Assembly (NCBI GenBank): GCA_025059775.1
Contig: JANXCW010000008.1
Span: 55,427-119,426 of the forward strand
Length of the DNA: 64,000 bases
Source of the DNA: Armatimonadota bacterium
Lineage (GTDB): Bacteria; Sysuimicrobiota; Sysuimicrobiia; Sysuimicrobiales; Sysuimicrobiaceae
Reading direction: 5' to 3'
Shown: piece by piece, positions 33,204-42,532 of the stretch
Numbering within the stretch: position 1 is the stretch's first letter
Layout: every line of letters starts with the position of its first letter
Notes under the pieces: generated by a model
What the model was told of the DNA's origin: nothing
The model's database searches: none
What the model saw: only the letters and a program-made list of their open reading frames with translations
Translations under genes and position numbers: made by a program

Positions 33204-34346
33204 GTGTCCGCCCTCGCCCCTCCCGTGACCTCCGCGTGGGTCAAGACCCGGGCCCGGGAGCTGGGATTTGATCTCGTGGGGATTGCCCGGGCGGAGCCCC
33301 TGGCAGAGCATGCGGAGCGCCTGCGGCGCTGGCTCGCACAGGGAATGCACGGCACCATGGCGTACGTGGCCCAACATGTGGACCGGGCCGTGGATCCCGC
33401 TCGGTTCCTCGCGGGGGTTCGGTCCGTGATCGTGGTGGGGCTGGCGTACCGATGGGATGCTTCAGAACCCGAGGACGATCGACTCCGCGGCCGCGTCTCC
33501 TGCTATGCCTGGGGCGAGGACTACCACCGGGTGCTGGAGCGCAGGCTGCGGCAGCTGTGCGCGGATCTCCGGAGCCATGGTGCCCGCCTGGCCCGTCCGT
33601 ATGTAGACACGGGCCCCACCCTGGACCGTGCGTGGGCCCAGCGGGCGGGGATCGGCTGGTTCGGTAAGAACACCCTGATCCTCACCCGCACGGGCCACGG
33701 CTCGTACGTATTCCTGGGCGAGGTCTTCACGGACCTGGCGCTGGAGCCGGATCCGCCCGCTCAGGGCAGCTGCGGGGCCTGCCGCATCTGCCTGGACCGG
33801 TGCCCCACGGGCGCCATCGTGGCCCCGTACGTGGTGGATGCCCGGCGGTGCATCAGCTACCTCACCATCGAACACCGGGGCTGGATTCCGAGAGAACTGC
33901 GCCCCCTCCTCGGCACGTGGGTGTTCGGATGCGACATCTGCCAGGAGGTCTGTCCCCACAACGTCCTCGTCAAAACAGGCCTGCACGCGGAGTTCGCGCC
34001 ACGCCGGGACGTGGCGTACCCCGACCTCATCGAACTCCTGCACCTGGATGAAGAGACCTACCTGGAACGGTTCCGGGGAAGCGCCCTCCGGCGGGCCAAG
34101 CGCCAGGGACTCCGGCGCAACGCGGCCGTGGCCCTCGGCAACCTCCGGGATCCGCGGGCGGTCCCCGCTCTCGTCGAAGCCCTTAGGGACGCGGATCCCA
34201 TCGTGCGGGGACACGCGGCGTGGGCCCTGGGACGGATCCGCGGACCGGAGGCGGAGGCCGCGCTGCGGGCGCGGCTGGAGGTGGAGGAGGACCCTGCGGT
34301 GCGGGAGGAGCTTCAGGAGGCCCTGAGAGCTACGGGTGCACCGTGA
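33204..34346 (+). CDS. queG: Epoxyqueuosine reductase QueG with HEAT-like repeats
   Basis: A 380-residue cobalamin- and Fe-S-dependent enzyme that makes queuosine from epoxyqueuosine in tRNA. The order is the QueG catalytic domain (LGFDLVGIARAEPL, MHGTMAYVAQHVDRAVDPARFL, IGWFGKNTLIL), two 4Fe-4S motifs (CGACRICLDRCPTGAI and CDICQEVCPHN), then a C-terminal domain with PBS/HEAT-like repeats (NAAVALGNLRDPRAVPALVEAL, RGHAAWALGRIRGPEAEAAL). GTG 33204 has GGGAGGA close by. QueG needs B12, so the cell still uses cobalamin despite the broken methyltransferase genes. Confidence 0.93.
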   Translation: MSALAPPVTSAWVKTRARELGFDLVGIARAEPLAEHAERLRRWLAQGMHGTMAYVAQHVDRAVDPARFLAGVRSVIVVGLAYRWDASEPEDDRLRGRVSCYAWGEDYHRVLERRLRQLCADLRSHGARLARPYVDTGPTLDRAWAQRAGIGWFGKNTLILTRTGHGSYVFLGEVFTDLALEPDPPAQGSCGACRICLDRCPTGAIVAPYVVDARRCISYLTIEHRGWIPRELRPLLGTWVFGCDICQEVCPHNVLVKTGLHAEFAPRRDVAYPDLIELLHLDEETYLERFRGSALRRAKRQGLRRNAAVALGNLRDPRAVPALVEALRDADPIVRGHAAWALGRIRGPEAEAALRARLEVEEDPAVREELQEALRATGAP

Positions 34347-34421
34347 GGATCGGGAATGGTTCCAGAAGACCTCTGGAGGCCTATGATGGTGCCGTGATGA
34401 GATCCCGCGGAGGAGATGCCG

Positions 34422-35087
34422 ATGGCCCTAGCCGGGAAACGCATCCTCGTCACCTCCGGCCCCACCCGGGCACCCCTCGATGCCGTACGGTACCTCAGCA
34501 ACAAGGCGAGCGGCCGCACGGGGGCGCTCATCGCGGAGCTCGCGGTGCAGGCGGGCGCCCGGGTCACCTACGTGTACGGCCGCGGCTCCCAGATCCCGCA
34601 GCCCCGGGCCCGGGCCCGCGACTCTCTCCGGCTCATTCCCGTGGAGACCGTGCAGGATCTCATCCAGGTGTTCCGGACCGAGCTCCCCACGGGCTACGAC
34701 GCGGTGGTGCACCCCATGGCCGTGCTGGACTTCGCGCCCGCGGAGGTGCGCCGGGAGAAGGTCTCCTCGGAGGAGGAGTGGGTGGTGCGGCTCGTGCCCA
34801 CCCCCAAGGCCATCCGGCTCGTGAAGGAGCTCTGTCCGCGGACGTTCCTGGTGGGGTTCAAGATGGAGGTCGGCAAGGACCCGGAGGAGCTCGTGCGGAT
34901 CGCCCATGAGTCCCTGATCCACAACCGCGCGGATGTCATGGTGGCCAATGATCTTTCAGAAATCGAGCGGGGAGAGCACCGGGGCTACTTCGTGGGGCCG
35001 GAGGGCAAGGTGCTGCGGGTGGCGGTGGGAAAGGAGGAGATCGCCCGGGCGGTGGTGGAGCTGTTGGCGGAGCGGTTAGGGGAGTGA
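34422..35087 (+). CDS. Phosphopantothenoylcysteine synthetase-like protein (stand-alone CoaB domain)
   Basis: A 221-residue protein of the DFP/CoaB fold. It opens KRILVTSGPTRAPLDAVRYLSNKASGRTGALIAELAVQAG, the dinucleotide-type site of CoaB, and includes AVVHPMAVLDFAPAE and LVGFKMEVGKDPEELVRIAHESLIHNRADVMVANDL, the CTP-binding and catalytic region. The usual bacterial enzyme is a CoaB-CoaC fusion of about 400 residues; this is only the CoaB half. It may serve coenzyme A synthesis or a related ligation. ATG 34422 is preferred over 34416 because GGAGGAG lies 7 nt upstream. Confidence 0.8.
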   Translation: MALAGKRILVTSGPTRAPLDAVRYLSNKASGRTGALIAELAVQAGARVTYVYGRGSQIPQPRARARDSLRLIPVETVQDLIQVFRTELPTGYDAVVHPMAVLDFAPAEVRREKVSSEEEWVVRLVPTPKAIRLVKELCPRTFLVGFKMEVGKDPEELVRIAHESLIHNRADVMVANDLSEIERGEHRGYFVGPEGKVLRVAVGKEEIARAVVELLAERLGE

Positions 35088-35105
35088 AGACCGCCCGGAG
35101 CGGGA

Positions 35106-35921
35106 TCACAACATCCCTCTCCGCCTCCCCCACGCCGTCATGACGAGGGCCGTACCCCACAGGAGCACGCCCGGCGGCTCCGGGACCTGCGGGGGCGGGA
35201 GACGTTCGGTCTGCAGGGTGGCCCAGAGGAACTCCGGGGTGTTGACGAATACCTCTTTCTTTTTTCCGTCTGCGTGGCTCCCGAATCGGAGCTCCACGAA
35301 GAAGGGATCCCCGGTCAGCAGGGCCCGCAGCTGGGGCGAGTCGGAGAAGGTGATGGTCTGCTGGTTCGCGTCGCCCGTGATGGTGCAGGGGAGGGGTGTA
35401 CAGCCACTGCCCATCAGGTGGATGGGGCCCGAGAGGGGAGACCCCGAGGCGTCGTAGAAGGCGATCCTCTCGAAGAACCTTGAGGGGTCGTTGGCCCCTG
35501 TGAGGTCCAGGTCCTCGAACCGGAAGGTCAGGGTCGCGGAGCCCACGGGAATCCCCACGGGTGAGAAAAGCAGGAACATCCGAAGGGCATCTGGGTTGGA
35601 GAAGGAGCCCGAGCGGGCGTCGGGGATCGTCCCGGCGGTGAAGTGAGGGAACGAGGAAGGCACCGGAGTGACCCCGTAGATCCCGTTGTAGGCGGGGTTG
35701 AGGGGGATGTAGAAGCCGATCCGGCCCGTGGAGGGGTCGTAGCACACGCTCCCTTCGAGGGTGGGGCAGTTGGGAACCGCCGGGGTGCTGGACCCGAGGG
35801 ATACCACCGGGATCCCCCGGGCCACGATGGCGGCCGAGACCTCCACCGCGGAGATGAAGATCGCCCCTGCCACAACCCCAAGCCCGAGGCCGAAGAAAAG
35901 CCACCTGCGCACGGGCCGCAC
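35106..35921 (-). CDS. Exported protein with PEP-CTERM-like sorting tail
   Basis: A 271-residue protein with an N-terminal signal (RRWLFFGLGLGVVAGAIFISAVEVSA) and a beta-rich middle (about 35-235). Its C-terminus has the three-part PEP-CTERM pattern: VPEP, a hydrophobic stretch (PGVLLWGTALVMTAW), then GRRRG. Such tails are recognised by exosortases, which process proteins for the surface or exopolysaccharide matrix. No exosortase gene is in the window. The middle (TPVPSSFPHFTAGTI, GSATLTFRFEDLDLTGAND) resembles other PEP-CTERM surface proteins. It lies between CoaB and the pilin operon, on the opposite strand. Confidence 0.75.
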   Translation of the reverse strand: MRPVRRWLFFGLGLGVVAGAIFISAVEVSAAIVARGIPVVSLGSSTPAVPNCPTLEGSVCYDPSTGRIGFYIPLNPAYNGIYGVTPVPSSFPHFTAGTIPDARSGSFSNPDALRMFLLFSPVGIPVGSATLTFRFEDLDLTGANDPSRFFERIAFYDASGSPLSGPIHLMGSGCTPLPCTITGDANQQTITFSDSPQLRALLTGDPFFVELRFGSHADGKKKEVFVNTPEFLWATLQTERLPPPQVPEPPGVLLWGTALVMTAWGRRRGML

Positions 35922-36090
35922 CTCCCGCTTGGATTACCCTGACTAAATCAACCTCAGGCCGGAGCGGCCATCCTTCAATCGGAGGAATTTTCGCAACCGA
36001 TGGGGGACCGTGCGCTGGAAGCCTCCCACTCAGGGCATATTAAAGGGCGAGGGGCAAGGGACCCTGGAGGGTCGGGAGAGTAAAGTAAGG

Positions 36091-36106
36091 TGGCATAGAA
36101 GTTGCT
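36091..36106 (+). promoter_or_regulatory. Sigma-54 (RpoN) promoter of the pilin operon
   Basis: TGGCATAGAAGTTGCT carries -24 GG and -12 GC with the required ten-base interval. Transcription would start near 36117 and give a 120-nt leader before the first pilin gene. Pilin genes are classic sigma-54 targets in several phyla. Confidence 0.85.
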
Positions 36107-36124
36107 CCACTACCCAGTGGGGCA

Positions 36125-36217
36125 GGTCTGGAGGCGAGGAAGGGCGGTGCGGACCTGGTCGCCTGGTGCCGTCCGGAGCCAGTGGCGAATCCGGCCAGAC
36201 CAAAAAGCCGGGTTTTT
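36125..36217 (+). ncRNA. Candidate structured leader RNA of the pilin operon
   Basis: A possible three-helix junction: P1 GGTCTGG (36125-36131) with CCAGACC (36195-36201); P2 AGGCGA (36132-36137) with TCGCCT (36159-36164); P3 CCGGA (36173-36177) with TCCGG (36190-36194). P2 abuts P1 on the 5' side and P3 abuts it on the 3' side. Just after comes AAAAAGCCGGGTTTTT (36202-36217), a small hairpin that could act as an expression switch. It lacks the conserved GEMM c-di-GMP sequences, so no known class is assigned. Confidence 0.45.
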
Positions 36218-36237
36218 GTGTCATTACGGGTGCGGCG

Positions 36238-36705
36238 ATGTGCGGCGGCTGGAGAAGGCGGGCAGTCCAGCTCCCGGCTGGGGAGCGGGGGCTCACCCTG
36301 GTGGAGATCCTCGTGGCCATCGTGCTGTTCGGGCTGGTGGCCGTGTTCCTCATGTACACCTTCCTCGCGGGCATGCGGTTCACCTCCCGGGCCAACGAGC
36401 TGGCGGCCGCCACCACCATCGCGAACCAGGTGCTGGAGCAGGTCCGGGCGAGCGTGAACTGCTGCCCGACACCCGGCTGCGACCAAGGGGTGAACTGGAC
36501 CGCGCTCCCGCGGACCCCCATCCCCCTTCCAACCCCCTACCACCGCGTCGCCAACATCGGCCCCTACCGGTTCGACGTGGAGGTCACCCCGCTTCCCCCT
36601 GAATCGGATCTCTCCATCGTGTTCCCCAGGGTACGGGTGTGGCGGTCGGGGGCTCCGGATGATCAGCCGCTTGTGGAGCTGGTGACCGCGTGCGATGACC
36701 AGTAA
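36238..36705 (+). CDS. Type IV pilin-like protein (prepilin 1)
   Basis: A 155-residue prepilin. The class III signal is GERG^LTLVEILVAIVLFGLVAVFLMYTF, with prepilin peptidase cutting after the Gly and the conserved Glu at +5. A globular part with four Cys (NCCPTPGCDQG and a final TACDDQ) follows, allowing two disulfides. It is the first gene after the sigma-54 promoter. The ATG has a poor ribosome site; GTG or TTG codons upstream would lengthen the leader. The end overlaps the next gene by 11 nt. Likely a minor pseudopilin (PilV-like). Confidence 0.85.
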   Translation: MCGGWRRRAVQLPAGERGLTLVEILVAIVLFGLVAVFLMYTFLAGMRFTSRANELAAATTIANQVLEQVRASVNCCPTPGCDQGVNWTALPRTPIPLPTPYHRVANIGPYRFDVEVTPLPPESDLSIVFPRVRVWRSGAPDDQPLVELVTACDDQ

Positions 36706-37306
36706 AGTCCTGACCTACCATCGCCTTTGGGATTCCAGAGGCCTGAGCCTCCTGGAGTTGCTCCTGGCCCTGACCCTGCTGGCCCTGGTGACCCTGGGGA
36801 TCTACGCCCTCGTGGGGGCCGGGGTCACCGCGGCCCGGGACACGGGGGCCATGCTCCGCGCCCAGACCCAGGTGCGGGCGGCCCTGGACGGGATCGTGGA
36901 CGAGGCGCGGTGGGCGGCGAGGGTGCTCCCTTCCCCCACACCCACCGCGGACTCCGTGGCCCTTTGCGTTCCGAGCAGTCCCCGCACCGGCACGTCCTAT
37001 TACGTGCGGTTCGCCTACGATCCGGCAAACCGGGCCATCACCCGTGCGGAGGATCCCGATGCCGAGGGGTCGGAACCCTTCGGGGCCCCGGAGGTTCTGG
37101 CGAGGCTCCCGGCCGGCGGAGCTGGCCCCACCTTCGCCCTGGAGTACTACACCCCCTTGGGGGAGCCGGCCGTGGATCCGGGGAGCGTGGCCCAGATCCG
37201 GATCCGGATCCGGATGATGGTGGAGACGCGCATGGGGACCCCCGCGGTGGAGCGGGAGCTCATAGGCGATGTGGCGTTGCGGCAGTTCGAGACCTCGTGT
37301 CCGTGA
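36695..37306 (+). CDS. Type IV pilin-like protein (prepilin 2, PilW-like)
   Basis: A 203-residue prepilin with the motif DSRG^LSLLELLLALTLLALVTLGIYALV and Glu at +5. The rest (TAARDTGAMLRAQTQVRAALDGIVDEARWAARVL...) is a long helix followed by strands, as in PilW/GspJ-type minor pilins that start pilus assembly. It overlaps prepilin 1 by 11 nt and is followed after 10 nt by the PilX-like gene. The repeat of ATCCGG at about 37195-37213 encodes IRIRIR. Confidence 0.87.
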   Translation: MTSKVLTYHRLWDSRGLSLLELLLALTLLALVTLGIYALVGAGVTAARDTGAMLRAQTQVRAALDGIVDEARWAARVLPSPTPTADSVALCVPSSPRTGTSYYVRFAYDPANRAITRAEDPDAEGSEPFGAPEVLARLPAGGAGPTFALEYYTPLGEPAVDPGSVAQIRIRIRMMVETRMGTPAVERELIGDVALRQFETSCP

Positions 37307-37316
37307 GGGGAGAGAG

Positions 37317-39554
37317 ATGATCCGCAGGGATGAGGGGGGTGTGGCCCTGATCTCCGTGCTGGTGGTGATCCTGGTCCTGACCCTGCTGGGGGGGTTGCTC
37401 CTGTACCTCAGCGGGCAGGAGGGAGGGATCAGCCGGGTACGGTATCGGGGCGCCCAGAGCTTGGCCATCGCGGAGGGCGGAGCCTGGGCTGCCCGGGCGG
37501 CCCTCATGGCCGTGGTCAACGCGGACCCCACGGACAAAGCGAGTCTGAGCGCGAGCCCCGGTGAGCTGCAGAATTGGTTTCTCCGGCAAAGCCCCCTGGA
37601 GTTCCTCACGAAGGTGCGTCTAGACGGCACGCCGCTGGGCGTGGCCGCGGATTCCTCCACCTCCTGGGTGGCTTTCCGGGTAAACTGGCGGCGTGCCACA
37701 CCCCACCTCAAGCTGGAGTTCCTCACAAGCGGCTCCGGGACGCCTCCTGAGCACACCGTGCTGCTCCCACCTCCCGGAGGCGTATCGGATCCCGCCCCTC
37801 CCAACCCGCTCGGGCAGGGCCGGTACCGGGCCGTGGTGGTGCTCCTCAGTCCTTCGAAGATCGCACCGGGTTCCTGCCGGGATCAGGAGGCTCCTCCGGA
37901 CGAGGGGAACGAGTGCCCGGTTCACCGGACATCGGCCACCACGTACCTCATCCCCCTGGAGTACCGGGTTGTGGCGGAGGGCTACGTGGACCCGCAGTTC
38001 CGCAGGCGGGTCAGCCTGGGTGGCCGGCTGCGGGCGGTTGTGGGGAATCAAAGCTTTGCCCAGTGGCTGGTGTTTACCCACGTTTTCAGTCTCAGCGACG
38101 GAACACGGGTCTATTTCGGCCACGAGGAGAGCTACGACGGCCCGGTCCACACCAACGGACAGTTCTGGTTCTGGGGCTTCCCCAAGTTCGGATCTCCGGA
38201 CACGTCCAGTCCCTGCGACCCCGGCCGCATCCAGGCCACGCGACTTACCAGTACCAGCACCCGAGCGGGGTTCCGGCGCATCTCGGGGTCCGGCCCGGTG
38301 GAGACGGAGCTGGAGGCCAACGAGTGGGTGGTCGGCGGACAGCGGAGAGCCGCCCCCGTACTCCCCGATTGCACGCCCACCAACTATGCGGACGACCAGG
38401 ACAATCCGCCGGCGAACTTCACCCGGGGGTTCGATGCCGATCCCAGCACCCCGAGCATCGATCCCATCGTGGTGCCCTTGGACCCGGCCGGAAGGGCCAC
38501 GGACAGGGACGCCATCGCCCAGCGGGCCGTGAGTCTGGGGCTTGATCCGGAGGATCGGAGTCCCAACTCCTGGGGCGATGCTCAGTGGAACCTGGCCGTT
38601 CGGGAGCGCATCCCGGAGCTGCGAAACACCAGTAGCTCGGTGCCGGATGGGATCTACCTGCCCGTAGAGGACGACGGAGACTGTATCTCCGAGGATGGCG
38701 AGCGGCTCCTCGGTGGGATTTACGTGCAGGGGGACCTGGACAGCCTGACACTCCGGGTGGGAGGTCCGGACAACAACCTCGCCGTCTATGAGTTCCGGCG
38801 GGGCAGCCGCACGGTCACGGTCACCGTGGATCGGACCAACAACCGAACCACTGTGCAGGACAGTCGATGGCCGGGAAGGGAAGGAGGCACCGGAGGGGGC
38901 TGTCCCAGCGGGGGTACCGCTGCGGGCCCCCGGACCGTCACCTTCCAGGGCGTCCCCAAGGGATTCCAGGGGAGTGATCTCTTCCCGAACGCAACCGTGA
39001 TCTACGTGCACGGGAGGATCGGGACCGGTTCGGGGAATGGCCTCTCAGGCCAGGTGGAGGAGCGGGAGCAGGTGATGATCGCCGCCCGGGGGGACGTGTA
39101 CCTCGTGAACCACCTGCGGTACGAGCGGCCGCCCAACATCTCCGACCCATCGGACAACCCCACGAACATTCTGGGGCTCTACGCACCGCGGGGGAGGATT
39201 CGGATCCCTACCGGAACCCCGAACGACCTCGTGATCCACGGGGTCCTCATGGCGGGGCAGCCGGGCGTGGACGACGGGGTCAGGAGCGAGCAGGTCGTAG
39301 AAGGCCTGTGCGGGAGGCCCGCCCAGGGCAAGTTGAACCTCCTGGGAGGGCTCATCTCGGAGTACGCGGGTGTTTCCGGGTGCGCGGACTCGGGCGGCCG
39401 GCTCGTGAGCGGGTACGCGGACAACTATCGATTCGACCGGAGGCTGGGCCGGGGCTTTGCGCCTCCCTACTTCCCCACCACCACCCTCTCCGCGATCCAG
39501 GCCCAGGGCATCGCGGGTCAAAAACCCCGCTGGCAGGAGCTCTCCCCGCCGTGA
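37317..39554 (+). CDS. PilX-like protein with large surface domain (DUF4900-like)
   Basis: A 745-residue protein anchored by one N-terminal helix (GGVALISVLVVILVLTLLGGLLLYLSGQE), the PilX-type start that lacks the strict Gly^Phe cleavage site. The outer part includes a region typical of DUF4900 (GHEESYDGPVHTNGQFWFWG, about residues 270-290) and later beta-helix-like segments (LLGGIYVQGDLDSLTLRVGG, VIYVHGRIGTGSGNGLSG). It may sit at the pilus tip or in the assembly platform. It is in the middle of the pilin operon, with a GTGA overlap to the next gene. Confidence 0.78.
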   Translation: MIRRDEGGVALISVLVVILVLTLLGGLLLYLSGQEGGISRVRYRGAQSLAIAEGGAWAARAALMAVVNADPTDKASLSASPGELQNWFLRQSPLEFLTKVRLDGTPLGVAADSSTSWVAFRVNWRRATPHLKLEFLTSGSGTPPEHTVLLPPPGGVSDPAPPNPLGQGRYRAVVVLLSPSKIAPGSCRDQEAPPDEGNECPVHRTSATTYLIPLEYRVVAEGYVDPQFRRRVSLGGRLRAVVGNQSFAQWLVFTHVFSLSDGTRVYFGHEESYDGPVHTNGQFWFWGFPKFGSPDTSSPCDPGRIQATRLTSTSTRAGFRRISGSGPVETELEANEWVVGGQRRAAPVLPDCTPTNYADDQDNPPANFTRGFDADPSTPSIDPIVVPLDPAGRATDRDAIAQRAVSLGLDPEDRSPNSWGDAQWNLAVRERIPELRNTSSSVPDGIYLPVEDDGDCISEDGERLLGGIYVQGDLDSLTLRVGGPDNNLAVYEFRRGSRTVTVTVDRTNNRTTVQDSRWPGREGGTGGGCPSGGTAAGPRTVTFQGVPKGFQGSDLFPNATVIYVHGRIGTGSGNGLSGQVEEREQVMIAARGDVYLVNHLRYERPPNISDPSDNPTNILGLYAPRGRIRIPTGTPNDLVIHGVLMAGQPGVDDGVRSEQVVEGLCGRPAQGKLNLLGGLISEYAGVSGCADSGGRLVSGYADNYRFDRRLGRGFAPPYFPTTTLSAIQAQGIAGQKPRWQELSPP

Positions 39555-39976
39555 TCCGCTCCGACCGCGGTCTGAGCCTGCTGGAGATGGTGGTGGTCCT
39601 CGCCCTCGTGGCCATCGTGCTGGGGTTGGCCCTTCCGCACTGGCAACGCAGCCTCGCCCTGCAGGATCTCCGCTATGGCACGGAGCAGCTCGCCACCGAC
39701 CTCCGGGAGGCCCAGGAGCGGGCCAAGGCCGAGCGCAAGCCCTACACCGTGGCCCTCACCGCGGGAAGTGCCACGTACTGGGTGCGGCGGAACGGTGGAG
39801 GGTTCGACCACCGGGGCGAGCTTCCCCGGGGTCTTGCGCCCACCTCCGACGTCACCGTCACCTTCGACGCCTTCGGAAGGCCGGACGGCACTTATGCTAT
39901 TCCACTCCGGAACCGGGCGGGCGTGGGGATCGTGCGGGTGAGCGGAGCAGGCGGGATCGAGGTGGAGCTCCCCTAG
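39551..39976 (+). CDS. Pseudopilin of the FimT/GspH type (prepilin 3)
   Basis: A 141-residue prepilin with SDRG^LSLLEMVVVLALVAIVLGLALPHW, Glu at +5, followed by LQDLRYGTEQLATDLREAQERAKAERKPYTVAL, the GspH/FimT helical part, and a beta sheet to the end. The GTG start at 39551 overlaps the previous stop. It is the last gene of the operon. Assembly ATPases, the platform protein and the peptidase are not encoded nearby. Confidence 0.87.
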   Translation: MIRSDRGLSLLEMVVVLALVAIVLGLALPHWQRSLALQDLRYGTEQLATDLREAQERAKAERKPYTVALTAGSATYWVRRNGGGFDHRGELPRGLAPTSDVTVTFDAFGRPDGTYAIPLRNRAGVGIVRVSGAGGIEVELP

Positions 39977-40246
39977 GGTGTACTACGGTGCGAGCCATCC
40001 CGGCGCTGGCCCTGGCATGGCCCACCTGAGGCCCGGTTGGACAGGTAGCCGGCCCGAGCAGCCGGGCGAGCTGGTCTAGTTGCACACCTTTATCTCCAGG
40101 TTGGCGCCCACGGCCTCCTTGAGCACGGCCTCCCGGAGTGGAGGAGGAGGGTGGGGCTTCGGCGAAGGGAATGCGGTCGCGGGTACGGCGGGGCGTGGGA
40201 CAGAGGACGGTGGACGGTGGGAGAGACGATACGGTGAGGTGGAGCC
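39977..40246. other. Intergenic stretch before maeB, with a possible minus-strand gene tail
   Basis: About 270 bases. On the minus strand 40079-40147 reads PPLREAVLKEAVGANLEIKVCN and a stop, which looks like the end of a real protein whose upstream part is absent; it may be a remnant. No terminator for the pilin operon or clear promoter for maeB is visible, apart from GGTGGAGCC just before the ATG. Confidence 0.35.
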
Positions 40247-42532
40247 ATGGCCCTGCGGGAGGAAGCCCTCGAATACCACGAGCGCGGTCGGCCCGGCAAG
40301 CTGGCCATCCAGATCACGAAGCCCTTCGTCACGCAACAGGACCTCTCCCTGGCCTATACCCCGGGTGTGGCGGAGCCCGTGCGGGAGATCTACCGAACCC
40401 CCCTGGACGCCTACCGGTACACGGCCAAGGGGAACCTGGTGGCGGTGGTCTCCAACGGGACCGCGGTCCTGGGCCTGGGTAACGTGGGAGCGCTCGCCAG
40501 CAAGCCCGTGATGGAAGGAAAGGCGGTGCTCTTCAAGCGGTTCGCGGACGTGGACGTCTTCGACATCGAGGTGGACGCCGCGGATCCGGAGGAGTTCGTC
40601 CGGATCGTCCGGGCCATCGCCCCTACCTTCGGGGGGATCAACCTGGAGGACATCCGGGCGCCGGACTGCTTCTGGATCGAGCGGCGCCTGCGGGAGGAGC
40701 TGGACATCCCCGTGTTCCACGACGACCAGCACGGGACCGCCATCATCGTGGGGGCAGCTCTGCTGAACGCCCTGGAACTGGTGGGGAAACACATCGCCGA
40801 GATCCGGGTGGTCATCAGCGGGGCGGGGGCCTCCGCCATCGCGTGCGCGGAGTTCTTCCTGCTGCTGGGGATGCGGCGGGAGCAGATGGTGCTGGTGGAC
40901 ACCAAGGGCGTGGTGTACCGGGGGCGGGCGGAGGGCATGAACCCGTACAAGGAGCGGTTCGCCGCGGATACCTCAGCCCGGACCCTGGCAGAGGCCATGG
41001 TGGGCGCGGACGTGTTCGTAGGGCTCTCCGCGCCTGGCATCGTGACGCGGGAGATGGTTCGGTCCATGGCTAGCCGGCCCATCGTCTTCGCCCTGGCGAA
41101 CCCGGATCCCGAGATCCCCTACGAAGAAGCCCGCGCCGCGCGACCAGACGCCATCGTGGCCACGGGCCGTTCGGATTACCCGAACCAGGTGAACAACGTC
41201 CTAGGATTTCCCTTCATCTTCCGGGGAGCCCTGGACGTACGGGCTCGGGCCATCAACGAGGAGATGAAACTGGCCGCGTGTCGGGCCCTCGCGGAGCTCG
41301 CCAAGCAGGACGTGCCGGACTCCGTCCTGCGGGCCTACGGGCTTGGGCACCTGGAGTTCGGGCCCGACTACCTCATCCCCAAACCCTTGGATCCCCGGGT
41401 GGCCCTCTGGGTGGCGCCCGCGGTGGCGGGGGCAGCCATGCGCACGGGGGTGGCCCGTCGGCCCGTGGATCTGGAGGCGTACCGGGAGGAGCTGGCCCGT
41501 CGCCTCCTGCGAGGCCGGGAGGTGCTGGGGATCGTGTATCACAAGGCCCGGCAGCAGCCCAAGCGCATCGTGTTCAGCGAGGGCGAGGAGCCTAAGATCC
41601 TGCGGGCCGCGGCCATCCTGGTCCAGGAGAAGATGGCGCACCCCGTGCTCCTGGGCCGGGAGGAGGTGGTGCGGGCACGGATGGAGGAACTGCGGATTAC
41701 GACCCCCCTGGAGGTGGTGAACCCAGAGCGCTTTCCCGGGTTTGCGGAGTACGCGGAGACGCTGTACCGGCTGCGGCAGCGCAAGGGGGTGACCCTGCGG
41801 GAGGCCCGGGCCCTGATGCGCCAGCCCAACTACTTCGGGGCCATGATGGTGCGCCGGGGCGACGCGGACGGGTTTGTGGCCGGCCTCACCTACCACTACC
41901 CGGACGTGATCCGCCCCGCCCTGCAGGTGATCGGCCCGGCACCGGGCGTGAGCCGGGTGGCGGGCCTGTACCTCATGATCCTCGAGGGTCGGGCGTACCT
42001 GTTTGCGGATCCCACGGTGAACATCGACCCCACCGCGGAGGAGCTGGCGGAGATCGCCATCATGGCCGCGGACAAGGCCCGGGAGTTCGACCTGGAGCCC
42101 CGGGTGGCCATGATCTCCTTTTCCAACTTCGGCTCCACCCGCCACCCCCGGTCTGAGAAGGTGGCGCAGGCCACGGATCTGGTGAAGCGTTGCCGGCCGG
42201 ACCTCATGGTGGACGGCGAGATGATGGCGGACGTGGCGCTGTCGCCCGAGCTGCGGGCGGAGGACTACCCCTTCTCCACCCTGGTGGGGGAGGCGAACGT
42301 GCTGGTGTTTCCGAGCCTGGAGGCCGCAAACGTGGCCTACAAGCTGGTGCAGCGGCTCGGGGGAGCCGTGGCGGTGGGCCCCATCCTCATGGGGATGGCG
42401 AAACCCGTGCACGTGCTGAGCCGTGGCGCGGAGATCTCGGACGTGGTCAACATGGCGGCCATCGCGGTGCTGGATGCCCAGACCCCGCGCCGGCCCGTTA
42501 CCGTCCGGGAGGTCCTGGCGCGGCGGGCTTAG
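40247..42532 (+). CDS. maeB: NADP-dependent malic enzyme with C-terminal phosphotransacetylase domain
   Basis: A 761-residue MaeB-type protein that converts malate to pyruvate and CO2 with NADP. The malic domain (1-430) shows [33 protein letters not shown] and the NAD(P) site [21 protein letters not shown]. The C-terminal part (about 440-760) is a phosphate acetyl/butyryltransferase-like domain ([69 protein letters not shown]), which in this family is usually regulatory. Full length and intact. It overlaps the convergent methyltransferase remnant by 4 nt. Confidence 0.96.
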   Translation: MALREEALEYHERGRPGKLAIQITKPFVTQQDLSLAYTPGVAEPVREIYRTPLDAYRYTAKGNLVAVVSNGTAVLGLGNVGALASKPVMEGKAVLFKRFADVDVFDIEVDAADPEEFVRIVRAIAPTFGGINLEDIRAPDCFWIERRLREELDIPVFHDDQHGTAIIVGAALLNALELVGKHIAEIRVVISGAGASAIACAEFFLLLGMRREQMVLVDTKGVVYRGRAEGMNPYKERFAADTSARTLAEAMVGADVFVGLSAPGIVTREMVRSMASRPIVFALANPDPEIPYEEARAARPDAIVATGRSDYPNQVNNVLGFPFIFRGALDVRARAINEEMKLAACRALAELAKQDVPDSVLRAYGLGHLEFGPDYLIPKPLDPRVALWVAPAVAGAAMRTGVARRPVDLEAYREELARRLLRGREVLGIVYHKARQQPKRIVFSEGEEPKILRAAAILVQEKMAHPVLLGREEVVRARMEELRITTPLEVVNPERFPGFAEYAETLYRLRQRKGVTLREARALMRQPNYFGAMMVRRGDADGFVAGLTYHYPDVIRPALQVIGPAPGVSRVAGLYLMILEGRAYLFADPTVNIDPTAEELAEIAIMAADKAREFDLEPRVAMISFSNFGSTRHPRSEKVAQATDLVKRCRPDLMVDGEMMADVALSPELRAEDYPFSTLVGEANVLVFPSLEAANVAYKLVQRLGGAVAVGPILMGMAKPVHVLSRGAEISDVVNMAAIAVLDAQTPRRPVTVREVLARRA

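Noticed and set aside
36107..36240. c-di-GMP (GEMM) riboswitch in the pilin leader
   Set aside because: The conserved GCA-CAxxGCAAAC and GGGACGCAAAGCC segments are absent, so the class cannot be assigned although a structure seems possible.
37190..37220. ATCCGG repeats in prepilin 2 as a phase-variable tract
   Set aside because: Only about three and a half units and in frame (IRIRIR); ordinary coding sequence is enough to explain it.
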